From Camillea tinctor (lineage: Eukaryota; Ascomycota; Sordariomycetes; Xylariales; Xylariaceae), in assembly GCA_022578605.1 (NCBI GenBank), contig MU394138.1, positions 62,001 through 126,000 of the forward strand: a stretch of DNA of 64,000 nucleotides. Direction: 5' to 3'. The notes beneath the pieces are model-generated. The model worked only from the letters and a program-made list of their open reading frames with translations, was not told the DNA's origin and did not search any database. Of the stretch, positions 13,931-25,321 are shown piece after piece (positions within the stretch are counted from its first letter, which is position 1; every line of letters begins with the position of its first letter). The position numbers were made by a program, and so were the translations under genes.

Positions 13931-15598
13931 CTAACCTAGTGTGAATAGACCTAGGTTTCTCAGTGCGGACGGTGGAAGCCCATAGGACCCCATAACAAGA
14001 GATACAGCAGGGCACCATATATACGGCCACCAAGCCGTTGGGGAGTGCTTTAGAAAGGAGTCACCAACAATGGTAGCCGATGCTGCTGTGTCTTCTAAAA
14101 TATAGAGTATATCGGTTGCCTTGATTTGTGCTTGCTGTAAAAGACTGGTATGATTATTGTATTGCGTAGATAAATTTTCGGTTATATCAATGAGCTTTTG
14201 GATACCCTTGAAATTTGAGGTTAGAAAAAAGGTGCTAAGTTCAGAAATTGGCACATACCTGCTCCAGGCTGTCTTGTCTAGATTCTAGCTGTGAAGCCTG
14301 ATTAATAGAAGTTTCCTACGAGCAGTTAGTTGGGGTTTCATATCACAATCTGCATTTAGAAGCATACAATCTGATTTTGTAGGGTGGCTGTTGATGCTAG
14401 TGCTCCTGTCATAGCTGCCATCAGCATATTTATCTCGGCTTCTGTGCGCACACGCATAACTGCGAGAGAATCCTCATGGACTAAAGCTGATTGTGCATAG
14501 GTATTCATGACCCCTTCTAGCATGATCTTAAGTGTTCTTTGCAAGTCCGCAGCGTGGTCAGTGCCAGCATTGATGATGTCCGTAGATTTCTGCGTGAGCG
14601 TTAATAAGTATCGCTCGGTAAATTAAAACGAGGTGGAGGACAGTACCTGGAGCGAATGAGCAAGGCGTCCAGAAAGCATCTTTTCTACAGAGTCGAGAGA
14701 CTTCCGAATGTGTTCAATCTGCGGTGAGAGGTTATCGATATTTTTACCGGCTTTTTTAATTTTCAGGTCCATATCCGCCATATGGGTGTCGTATTTTGCA
14801 TCGAGATCATCTGTAAGCTTGTTCATAATCTTGACAAGGCGTTGGAAAACAAGGATATTTTGAGCTAGAGTTTATCAGTTAAGAAGTCGGTAATAGGCGT
14901 AGTCTGTAAAGTACATACCTCTGTCATTATCGACTCTCGCGGCCTCACAGAATCTTAATGCCTTATGACGATAGCTGATCCAAGTATTCCAAGCTGAGTC
15001 CGATGTTCCAAGGCCTGAGAGACAAGCGTCGATTTCTTGAGGCGTGATGTGCAAGTGAGATGTAGCTTGTAGTGATAGTTGGCTCAGAGCGGACTCGCGA
15101 AAATTGGCGCATTCTTGGGGGATAACGAAGCTTCCTCGTTCAAGATCGCATATAGCTAAGCTTGCGGCATACGAATCAACGAAATCCCGGATTTGTCGAC
15201 CGCTGTCAGTGAGGACAGTCGCTTCGTCTTTGCCCTCCAGAAGCTGGCAGTTATTCACCAGTAGTCGTGCTGCAATCCTATGACACAGGGGCTGGGTTTC
15301 AAGTTGCTGAAGCTCGTCTAGGGCTGATTCGTAGACACTAGATGATTGCAGGCCGGCCCGTAGGAGTTGCGAAGCACTTCTGCTTGCAGCGTGTTCCCTT
15401 GCTAGAATCCGCATATTAGTGCAAGAATAGGAGTAAGAACGGGAAACACTCCATCTTAATCATACCTGGCTGAGGGTTTATTTCACCAAGCCATGGGAAC
15501 CCCGAGGCGAAGTTACCATGTGCCAATACAAGCACCATGATAACCCTTCCCCAGGCTGCCAGATGGTGTTGGGACCGCATTATGGTGTAGGTTTGCAT
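13931..15598 (-). CDS. KAR5: KAR5/Tht1-like nuclear fusion (karyogamy) protein
   Basis: Six exons, 15466-15598, 14919-15401, 14647-14864, 14368-14589, 14259-14315 and 13931-14206, join in phase to about 462 residues. KAR5/Tht1 proteins act at the nuclear envelope in nuclear fusion after mating. The first exon holds a signal-anchor-like helix ([18 protein letters not shown]). The second has the family region: [20 protein letters not shown], then a Leu/Asp-rich stretch with conserved Cys, then [20 protein letters not shown]. The middle exons form long helices likely to be coiled coils, followed by a C-terminal TM region with [20 protein letters not shown]. The start may be the Met at 15598 or at 15580. 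The last exon ends at TAG just after a good GTTAGT donor, so the last few residues are uncertain. Family assignment is from recognised sequence pattern. Confidence 0.72.
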
Positions 15599-16492
15599 GC
15601 TTAGGTGTAACTCATGATAGGTATACTGGAAATGTGGCAATGCAAGTGAGAGGAGTTGGGGCCTAATAGTCAGAGAGAGTGGAGGGAGAAGAAGGAAGGA
15701 GACATAGAACCAGCCTAGATGGAGAGAGAAATATAAGTTGTAGGTAGGCCTGGTCATAGGGCGGTGCACTCGATTATTTCGAAATCAGGGGAAGTCGATG
15801 TTGACTTATTAGGTATCTGGCAAGGAAGGAATAGGAGGAGTGAACTTTGGGAACTGGAAATAGGTAAATTTATTGTATCTAATTTAAGTAGTGTTGTTTG
15901 CATTAATTCTTGTTCCTGTGTCGAATTTGCGATGGAAAACTAGGTGAATGACTTTGCTGAGTTTGTAAGTGTAGAGGTGTGGAAGTGTAGAAGTTGCCTA
16001 CAGTTGAGATCAATCTGGAGTCTCTTGTCATGAATTTTTCCCAAGTCACACGCGACTTCTTACCTAATGTCCATTTTCTCATATGGGAAGGGGCCTACCA
16101 AATATTAAAGTAAACTCAAAACTGTACTTACTCTTTCCATTTAATTACCTACCTAATGGATCTGAGTACGGAAGAAAAGGAAGGAAGGAGAGACCCCACG
16201 ATGTTGATGTTAGGTTAGTGGAGACCATTGATACAGAAACAGTGGATAAATGCATAACGCATCATCTACTGGGTTACTCCGTAATTAAAATGGGCCTAGT
16301 AGTTTAAAGATATGCAATGTACACTCAATTCCTAATCGCGGGGCATCGATTTTTCGCAATGCGATAACCACTTGACGTAAGCTAATCTCCAGCAACCTCT
16401 CTACATAGGTTATGTAAAGCTCTCCCAACCCTCTCAATCTCCAGACTTCCCTCCTCCGCCGCCGATTGAGCTCGCCTCTCCCGCCATTGCCC
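15599..16492. other. Divergent promoter region
   Basis: About 0.9 kb between the divergent KAR5-like and mitochondrial uL6m genes. No gene or strong element recognised. Confidence 0.5.
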
Positions 16493-17390
16493 ATGCTGGG
16501 CCTAAGTAGAGGCGCCCGCGCCCTCGAGAGGGCCGTCTCGAGCAGCCGGGGTGGCGCCATAACCCTCCCAGGCTTTCTAGTGCCCGCCTTCCAGTCCTTG
16601 CCTTCTTCCTCTTGCTCTCCTTTGCCCTCCTCCACCAAGCCGCGTCGACAGTTCTCCAGCACTCCCACCCGGGCCTCCAAGCTCGGCCGCACCCCGATAA
16701 CCATCCCCCCGGGCGTCGAGCTGCAAATAGGCGAACCCTTCATCAAGAAAGACCCCACCAGCTACCTGGAAATCAAGAAGTGCATTGCTACTATCACGGG
16801 CCCGCTCGGGAAGATCGACCTCGATGTCCCGCCGTACCTGACTATCGATCTGGATCCAGAGACAAGAAAGGCTGTGCTGAGCATCGAGGATAGGAAGGAG
16901 AAGGTCCAAATGCAGATGTGGGGTACGTACTCTATCCCGACAAAGCAGTGTATCATTGTATTCCTGCGCACATGCCGTAGGACGTATATTTGGACTGACT
17001 GTTTTCTTTTAACCCCTCCTAGGAACGACATGGGCCTACCTAAACCAGCACATCATCGGAGTCTCGGAAGGGCATACAGCGGTGCTGCGACTCGTTGGTG
17101 TGGGTTACAGGGCGACGGTCGAGGCGCGCCCGGGTAAGGAGGAATACCCGGGGCAGAAGTTCGTGTGCTTGAAGCTGGGATTTACGCACCCTGTCGAGGA
17201 GCCTGTACCTTTCGGTATGAAAGCTAGCACGCCGCAGCCTACCCGTATCCTGCTCGAGGGCATCAACCGCCAGCAAGTCATGTCCTTCGCCGCCGATATC
17301 CGCCGATGGCGGAGACCCGAGCCCTACAAGGGGAAGGGAATATTTGTCAACGATGAGACTATCAAGTTGAAGCAAAAGAAGATCAAATAA
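16493..17390 (+). CDS. MRPL6: Mitochondrial large-subunit ribosomal protein uL6m
   Basis: Two exons, 16493-16922 and 17023-17390, give 265 residues. It is a structural protein of the mitochondrial large ribosomal subunit. The first 60 or so residues are rich in Arg, Ser and Ala with almost no acids (LSRGARALERAVSSSRGG..., RRQFSSTP), as expected of a mitochondrial targeting sequence. The L6 fold follows: SKLGRTPITIPPGVEL, then GTTWAYLNQHIIGVSEGHTA spanning the intron, VLRLVGVGYRATV, and the C-terminal signature RRPEPYKGKGIFVNDE. The intron is phase 1, GTACGT..TAG, and restores the Gly of MWGTTW. ATG at 16493 is chosen because no in-frame ATG lies upstream. Divergently oriented to the KAR5-like gene. 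Confidence 0.92.
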
Positions 17391-18868
17391 AACGCTAGTG
17401 GTCATTTTATGGGATCATCAGGGTCATATTCAAGTCTGGCGGCTGTCCCCCTGCTGGTGGTGTTGTCGTGGTGTTGCCACTGTATAAAATTTACAGCATC
17501 AAATATCGGGTCAACAGATCAGGGCCTTGTATCTTTTGTGTATTCATGTGTGTATATGTCTTTTACTTCCCTACTGCGACTCTATGTGGTAGTGTGTAGC
17601 TTTGCCGGGGATTTTATACTACCTCCTACTGTTTGAGGTGAGGGTTTGGGCCAGCCTCACATTAGACTGGTATGATTCTTTAATTTATACCTGTGTTGAG
17701 CTAACGAAGCCGAAAAGCCTTTAAATTTTTAGATGTTAGCACGTATGTCAGTACAGCGTCTCATGGAGAATGTTGTTGCAAAAAACGATTCTCCCTTGTT
17801 TTGGTATAATATCTACCACCCATTACGAAGTATCTGCTCCATTGAAAAATACCCCTAAGCCGAATATTGCTAGGTACATATGTACGTAAGCTCCCGTCCG
17901 GTGGAAGAGAAGTACCCCACATATTACAGATTTAAAGATATCCATCTACCTTAAGTACATACACATAATATGAGTACTTCGGACATGTAGGTAGAGAACA
18001 TGCCCGATGTCGCATGGATAACCTATATGTATTCACTGAAGCTGCTACTAACCAGGCTGGCGTCAAAATACTTTTCCCATCCACAAGTCTCTTAAACAAC
18101 CCACTTCCTTGATTATATTAGCAAAACAATAACAAATATATAACGAAAAAAACTCAAAATATAAACATTAAGCAATAAAAGCTATTTTTATTTCTGGTTA
18201 TAATTTTTCTTTATTTATTTATTTAAAATTAACCATTTTATGGCTAGTAAAAGGGGGTAGTGTTGTTTATGGTAAATGGGAACAGGTGAGAAAAGTATTT
18301 TGACGCCCGCCTGCTAACCTAGTAGTAACTAGCAGTAGTAGTTAGTATGTAGGGATCTACCTATGAGTATACTCCTTACGTAGACATTCATATCCATGAA
18401 GCAAAAACACTGGGTACCCTACCTGGACTTTTGCGGACTCTGTATTTCCGAACTCTGTAAGTATTACGAAGCTACTTGCACATTAACCCCTCGTTTTCTA
18501 AAGGCCTTTAGTTTAAAATACGTCCTAGGTAGATCGAATTGCGTTACTAACTTCAATGATCACAACATACTTCTACATATAGACACATCTACAACCAAAC
18601 AGAATCTTTTTAAAAATCAAAGTATGAGAGCTTCGGCATTTTACTAGAGCAGGACTAGAATCAGCCAAACCCACATCTTGTACAGATTTGCTATTGGCAT
18701 AGAGAACCAGCCTGGTACAACAGCCCATACTAATTTTCCATTATCTCTCGTTCAGTGGCTTCAAGCATCAAGCAAGCAATACAATTGGTCCTTAAAAAGG
18801 CAAACGCACGAAGACATAAAGGGACAGCCTGGTCCAAGTACTTCAATCATTACAGCACCGTTGTCAAT
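17391..18868. other. AT-rich intergenic region
   Basis: About 1.5 kb. The stretch 18060-18240 is strongly AT-rich with many A and T runs. No gene supported. The 3' end of the uL6m gene and the promoter of the Met22-like gene lie here. Confidence 0.5.
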
Positions 18869-19933
18869 ATGTCTTCACCCTACGCCAAGGAGCTCGAGAT
18901 AGCCCAGCTAGCCGTCCAGAGGGCCGCTATCTTGACCAAACGGGTTTTCCATGAAAAGGCCAAGGGCACCGTGTCCAAGGATGACAAATCGCCCGTGACA
19001 ATCGGCGACTTTGGTGCACAGGCGCTCATCATCGCAGCGCTCAAGGCTAACTTCCCCGCCGACGAGATTGTCGCCGAGGAGGAGGCCGCACAGCTGCGGG
19101 ACGACGCTCCTCTACGCCAGACCATTTGGGATCTTGTCAGCACGACCCAACTGTCTGATGCCGCCGCCGAATCTGCCCTAGGCGGCGCCATTAAGGACGA
19201 AGATGAGATGCTCACCATGATTGACCATGGCGCCAGCAAGGGCGGGGCTAAGGGCCGCATATGGGCTATTGACCCCATCGACGGCACGAAAGGCTTCCTG
19301 CGTGGTGGCCAGTACGCCGTGTGCTTGGCGTTGATGGTCGATGGGGACGTGAAAGTCGGTGTCTTGGGATGTCCGAACCTACCAGTTGACGACGCGGCAC
19401 CGCTGACGGGGTCCATGGAGTCGGGTCAGACAGACGAGGGCAAGGGGTGTCTATTCTCGGGAGTGCTAGGCCAGGGCGCGACAAGCCGCCCATTGACGAC
19501 CGGCTCGTTGGCCCCGGAGAAGAAGATCGCCATGAAGGCTATCACGGACATTGCCGCAGCTACGTTCTGCGAAAGCGTCGAAGCCGGCCATTCGGCTCAC
19601 GGTGACCAGGCCGAGATCGCCAAGAAGCTCGGCATCACCAACCCCAGCGTGCGCATGGACTCGCAAGCCAAGTACGCATCGATCGCCCGCGGCGCCGGCG
19701 ACATCTACCTGCGACTGCCCGTCAGTGCCACTTACCAGGAGAAGATCTGGGACCATGCCGCCGGCGACCTTATTGTGCGCGAAGCCGGCGGTGCCGTCAC
19801 GGATATCCATGGAAAGAGATTGGATTTCAGCATCGGACGGACGCTCGCTAACAACAAGGGGGTTGTTGCTGCACCCGTTGGAGGTCACCCGCAAGTGCTT
19901 GCCGTTGTGCAGGAGGTTCTCAGCCTAAAATAA
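18869..19933 (+). CDS. MET22: 3'(2'),5'-bisphosphate nucleotidase (Met22/Hal2-like)
   Basis: Intronless, 354 residues. It removes the 3' phosphate from PAP, a by-product of sulfate assimilation, and is a known target of Li+ and Na+ inhibition. The metal-site motif DPIDGTKGF starts near residue 135 and WDHAAGDLIVREAGGAVTD near 294, the two signatures of the lithium-sensitive phosphatase family. The N-terminal acidic metal ligands lie in VAEEEA. MSSPYAKELEIAQLAVQRAA at the N-terminus matches Hal2 proteins. The open frame runs further upstream but without an in-frame ATG, so I start at 18869. Functionally linked with the Met10 gene at 48.9 kb. Confidence 0.93.
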   Translation: MSSPYAKELEIAQLAVQRAAILTKRVFHEKAKGTVSKDDKSPVTIGDFGAQALIIAALKANFPADEIVAEEEAAQLRDDAPLRQTIWDLVSTTQLSDAAAESALGGAIKDEDEMLTMIDHGASKGGAKGRIWAIDPIDGTKGFLRGGQYAVCLALMVDGDVKVGVLGCPNLPVDDAAPLTGSMESGQTDEGKGCLFSGVLGQGATSRPLTTGSLAPEKKIAMKAITDIAAATFCESVEAGHSAHGDQAEIAKKLGITNPSVRMDSQAKYASIARGAGDIYLRLPVSATYQEKIWDHAAGDLIVREAGGAVTDIHGKRLDFSIGRTLANNKGVVAAPVGGHPQVLAVVQEVLSLK

Positions 19934-20773
19934 TATGTAACCTACATAACTACCTATATACCTTCCTACATAGATACCTCCTGGAACTTGAATATCAGGG
20001 TGGCTGATATAAAACCCATCAGCCACACGATGCGCACCATTTACCGCAGGCGGGGATGAAGAATATGCGGGTATCGTTGTAAAGAGTTTATACTATTTCA
20101 GGTATATGCATAAATATTAAGAGAAGTAAAAAAAATACTAAGTTGGCGTCATACGCGGGAAAGGATGATGTCGGACGTGCACTAACAGGCCCAGGCCAGA
20201 CCCAGGCCAGGCCTTTACCCCAAGATAAACAACTTTTGGATCCTATCACAACAATAAAAACAACAACAAAAACAAATCGAATCAATGCATTCAGCAAGGC
20301 TTGAAACGTAAAAAAACCCCTTTGACGTGTAACCGATAACTGGGATTCGTTACAAAAGCGCTTACTCTCACACTATAATTCCTAATAATACCTACCTATG
20401 CATGGCTCTCTAAACTGTCTAATCCATACATAAAGTCAAGGAAGTCAAGGAAAGTCGAGGAACAAATTTACAACAACAAGGATCTCAAATGAACAACTGA
20501 TCCCATCCAACAGCGATCGCTGCCAACAGTCCAATTACTTTTCTTTGCTAAACACTACTAAGTACTGACCTAAGGTTAGACAGCTAGGACAAGACGCCGG
20601 CGCATACTGGCAAATCTACACTAAACTAACCTCTTTCAAGGGTTGGTATCCGTCATCATTTCACGTATCCCATTAGCATTACCTACCATTAACTAGGTAC
20701 CTATTAACCGTTAATACATACCTTTAATACTATTATTATTACTACTACCTACCCTCCTCTTTGTTCCGCCACC
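19934..20773. other. Intergenic region
   Basis: About 0.84 kb between the Met22-like and C3HC genes. Contains AT-rich runs and ATT/ACT triplet repeats near 20725-20750. No gene supported. Confidence 0.5.
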
Positions 20774-22458
20774 ATGAATGCCACCAAGCGCAAATTCAAT
20801 GCCCTTCTCCAAGGAATCGGATCGCGATCCTCACCCCAGCGCCCAGAGCAAGACCTCAAGAAAACACCAAACCGCGATGATTCTTTCATCCCCTCCTCAA
20901 TAGATAGACCAACTACTCCGACCCCCATACGCGATACACCCACCACTACTACCACCACCAATATGGCCACACCAGGTCCTGTTTCGCCGAGCAGCGATTT
21001 TCTCGGTAAGCGGCGTCGCGTTGGGGTTCTCGAGGCAACAGCAGGAAACCAGACTGGTAGCATCGTCAGCAGTAGCAACAGTAACACCATCATCAACAAC
21101 GCAACTACCATCTCTAACATCGTGCTGAAAAAGTGGACGCCAGGCAAGACCCCGGGCAAGATAGGGAAGGTTGAATCGCCGAAATACTGTCCCGGTGACC
21201 GCGAAGAGCTGATCCGGCGTCTTGGGACCTTCCAGGAGCTGACAGAGTGGACGCCGAAACCCGAACAAGTGAACGAGATCGAGTGGGCTAAGCGAGGATG
21301 GGTATGCCAAGGCAAGGAGCGTGTGCGATGTACGCTGTGCAACAAAGAACTAGTGGTCAACACAAACAAGAGAGAGGCCGAGGGAAAGGAAGTTCCTGTC
21401 GTGGTCGGTTCGGATGTCGAGCAGGCTCTAGTGAAGAAGTTTGCCCAACTAATTATCGAGGCGCACCAAGAGGACTGCTTGTGGCGGAAGCGCGGCTGCG
21501 ACTGTAAGAAGACCTCATATCTCATATCTTATGTCTCATATTTATATTGCTTCCTATACTGATGATCGCAGACACCTCATTACGGCTAGCATTAGCGAAC
21601 CCGCAAGATGCCCTCTCCGCTTTGCGCAACCGATATGACGATCTCTGCACACGACCGTCCTTTCTCCCCTACCTCTTCAACTTGCGTCTCCCCGCGGATC
21701 TAGACCTGCAAGCTGCTAAATCCCAGCTAACCTCGGGCTTCTTCACGGAGCCGCCGCCGCCGAGCACGAATCCTTCCAAGCCAAACGATGTAGCGCTTGC
21801 GCTTGCACTAACTGGCTGGCAGGGTCTCACGAACCCGCGGATCGGTGCGGTTCCCAACTCAGCTTCGTGTGCAACATGCCTAAGACGGTTAGCACTATGG
21901 ATGTTCAAGAGCAAGGAGGTCGATGAGGCGACAGGTCAAGTTCTTGTGCCAGCGCCCATGGACCATCTAGATCCGGTACGAGAGCATCGGTTTTTCTGTC
22001 CTTGGCGAAATGCAGCTGCGCAACACAACCCGGGGTCTAAAAATAACGACAACAAGACGGCCTGGGAGGTGCTAGCGCAGACCATCAAGAACCACTCATA
22101 CTTGCGCAAGCAAGCCGAGAAGAGCAGCAGTCGCATTTCCTGGCACCGCGCCGCGCCATCCTCGGTGCCAGGCACACCTTCGCGATCAGGCGCTCCAGAA
22201 GGGGACGAGTCGCTGGCGCTGAGCCCTGGCATGGCGGGCGACGAGGAGGAAGAGGACATCAGCTTGAGGGACGCCAAGGACAAAGAGAGATGGGCTAGAC
22301 TACGGAGAGTGAAGAGTCTGTTCGACACGAAGAACGGCAAGGTGCTACGGCGCTCGGGCACCAGCCGGCCAGGCACAGCGACGACGAGCAGGCCCTCGAC
22401 TGGACATTCTAGACAGACCAGCACAGCGGACGATAAGCCCATGACCCCGAAGAAGTAA
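20774..22458 (+). CDS. C3HC zinc-finger protein (NIPA/Rsm1-like)
   Basis: Two exons, 20774-21503 and 21572-22458, give 538 residues. The fungal relative Rsm1 is linked to nuclear mRNA export and animal NIPA/ZC3HC1 to nuclear-pore basket and cell-cycle control. The N-terminal 110 residues are low-complexity (Ser, Thr, Pro). The C3HC domain follows: YCPGDREELIRRLGTF, WAKRGWVCQ, RCTLCNKEL, and EAHQEDCLWRKRGCD with its CxxC..HxxxC ligands. After the intron comes an Rsm1-type region with SCATCLRRLALWMF (CxxC) and HRFFCPWRN, likely a second zinc site. The tail is Ser/Arg-rich. The 68-nt intron is phase 1 just after the RGCD motif. Domain assignment is strong; the cellular role is by homology. Confidence 0.88.
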
Positions 22459-25321
22459 TGAGGAAATTCAGGGGGTTTTTTTTTCTTTTCTTGGTACATG
22501 AGCACGAGATGAGATATGTAAGCTAAGCTGAGATTGTAACATATGGAAGAGGGGTGTGTATATTATGATTATTATTATTTCGTGTTCTACAGCACCCCGA
22601 AATATGGAATTGATGCATACGTAAGATACCCGAGCAAGATTCCCGAAGCAGGTTCCCGTATTGTCACATCGTACATACATATATGCAGTAGAGCAATTGC
22701 TCTCCCGAACGCTTTCTGCTATAGCACAAACCGGTACATGTAAATTAGGTCTTTTTTTTTTTTGGTTTATGGAAAAGGGGCAAGATTTGTGTAGGTTATT
22801 CTAAGTTTGGCACCTAGGTAAAGTGAGGTAGTTATGAGATTTTACCCCCCTTCTCAAGAATACCTGCTCAGGTTGGCACTCGCACTCCAACCAGCCAGCC
22901 AGCCTCCTTGACGACCTAAATTCAGCGATTTTATATATCATGTTTCCTGCTGTCCGCGACATGACAAGTAGGATATGTCAGGTTTTTTTTTTTTTTTTTT
23001 TTTTTAATAAAAGAACCTCGGCGGTTTTGATAGCTTTTTTAGTTCTGTTGCCTCTCGCATATAACCTGCCTAGCTTATGATATATAGTAAACGACATGTC
23101 TTTGCTGAGGTGGTGATAAAGAAGAAAGAAAAAGAAAATAAAGGGGGTTGTTTTACATATCTTCAGCTGCTATAGCTAAGACCTTCGGTAAAGCTGCTAC
23201 CTAAGGTTGTTAGTGCATTTGGGTTAGGTAAAGATAGATCAAGTAAATAGGTCAGGGGGGCTTATCAATGTCTAAGCCAAGCAAAATTTAGTTGCCTCAC
23301 CACGTTAGATGTCACCTGAACCGGCTGTAAGTCCTCTAAGATTTCTGACTTTCAACTGCAGGTGGCGCCTACATAGATCTAGGTAACCCAACTACTGCTG
23401 TAGTAAACAGTCAGACGTAGGAGAGAGGTAGGGAGCACCTAGAGTCTCAGTTTAGTGTGGCTGCCATGTATGTGATCATGGTTTAGGTATGCACGCATGG
23501 TGGCTTCCAATTAGGCGAGAATACTCTAGGTAGTGGATGTCTTAATGGAAGGTTCGTCTGATATTTTCACATGCAATTATCTACGAGCTGGTTTCTAGTT
23601 CAAACTTATTTACATTTTAAGTTTGAACTTTCCAAACCTAGTCCTTAGTGTGTAGTACTCTAGGTTACCTACTATGTACCTAGATAATGTTAGTATGTGT
23701 CACTTTTCCCTCTCTTCTTCTTCTTCTTCTTTTTCTTCTTCTTCAACCTTCGAGCATGATCCATTGACATTCACTACTAACCTCGCGCACCTAAGGTGGT
23801 ATGTTTACAAATCAGAATAAGTTTATAAAGCGATATATTCGCCTAGGAACTCGCTCACCATCACACCACTAATACACTAACACTAATAGAAATAGAAATG
23901 ACACGGACCCCCGGTGCGTCTTTTGTGCGTAGGACTGAAGATCCCGCATCCGCATCCAATAAATCCCCATGTCCGGGATTTGCTTAACTTAGATAGGCTG
24001 CACGATGCGCCTCAGCCTTACCTTTTCAACCTGTTTAGTATACCTGTCAGTTCCGTTCATCTTTTCTTTTGCCGGTACACCCAGTCCTCCCATTGGGTCA
24101 GAGCTGTGACGACTTCGGCTATCTGCCTTCACGCTACATGGACCTCTTACCTAACACTAACCTCGGAGGGTCGAATGTTTAGATATTACACTGCCTGACA
24201 CCCTTGCCGGCCGGGTTACCTAACATACTAATGCAAATGCAATGTGTGTTTAGTATGTAGTATGGATGGTAGTAAACTTCGTTCCCCCAGATTATGCACG
24301 GGGTGGGTTTATCAGGGGCTTCATCAAATCATATGCCTGAGAGTTACGGTATGCAACATACATCAAGACAACAAGCAGCGGCAGAGTAAACCGGCCCAGT
24401 AACTATGACGGCAACTACACGCAAGATTCGGTCACGCTCGAATAGTGCGTCGAATGGCAATAATCGCGCCCAGCCACCGAAGGGGGGAAAACGCAACAAG
24501 AAGAAATTTCTAAAATTAAACAAAATACCTGTTCGAAATCTTTCGGATGAAGTAATCCACAAGGTAGTAAAGGGCATGTTTTACCTGACATGCTAAGCTA
24601 GTAAACCAACAGGGGGGGGAGCTGTGGTTGAGTGGAGTATCTTGATTGCGGTGTTTGTGCGTTAAAGTTCAAAGTTGTGACTAACCAGGTGACTTACGAA
24701 ATGTCGGTACTGTTTAGTCGTGGTATAGGGGGAGGAATAGGTGGTGGTGGTGGTGGTTTTGAGTAAGTTCTAATATATCGTGGTATGAGGAAGATCGATA
24801 CTCTCTCTTTCCTTCTCTCTCTTCCTCTTCCTTTTCCTCCCTACCCCTTATCTCTACTTCCTCTTTCCTATATAATTAGGAAAATCAAAGCAAACACTTT
24901 CCTCAACTCACCAACATTATTCACTAGCAAACCCTTTTCACCAACTTCTAGAGGTCATACTGTTCAGTATAGCCTCCCTACTTCTCCCCATATACGTACC
25001 AAACCTACAACAAACCATTGGCTTGTGTCTCTTACCCCTTTCAGGCTGATATCACATTGCCTACTGCCTTAGTCCAGGTCCTGTCTTCGCTGGTCAACCT
25101 TCGGACCACTAGGCCCGGCTATATTACTTTTTTTAATATATCCAGGAAACGACAGAAGAAGAAAAAAAGAAAAAGAAAAACGTTCCATCAGGTATCACTT
25201 GTCCCCTCCCGCCTCGTTAGGCTAGACGGTTTCTGTCCCTAGCACAGCTTCAGGATCGACGCCTTTATTCACCACGTACCGTGCGCCATCGTCACCTGTG
25301 TGCGGCATACATACCGCAATT
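22459..25321. other. Large intergenic region
   Basis: About 2.9 kb. It includes poly-T tracts (22752-22761 and 22983-23005), a TTC-type microsatellite near 23713-23744, and a pyrimidine-rich leader (24800-24870) before the Cu-ATPase. A 63-codon plus-strand frame at 24405-24596, basic (PPKGGKRNKKKFLKLNK), is the only ATG frame with any character; it could be chance. Confidence 0.5.
23713..23744. repeat. TTC microsatellite
   Basis: Near-perfect TTC repeat interrupted once by a T run. Simple repeat without other signal. Confidence 0.8.

Noticed and set aside
24405..24596. 63-codon basic ATG frame
   Set aside because: No conservation can be judged, and it lies in a long non-coding stretch. It is noted in the intergenic entry but not called a gene.
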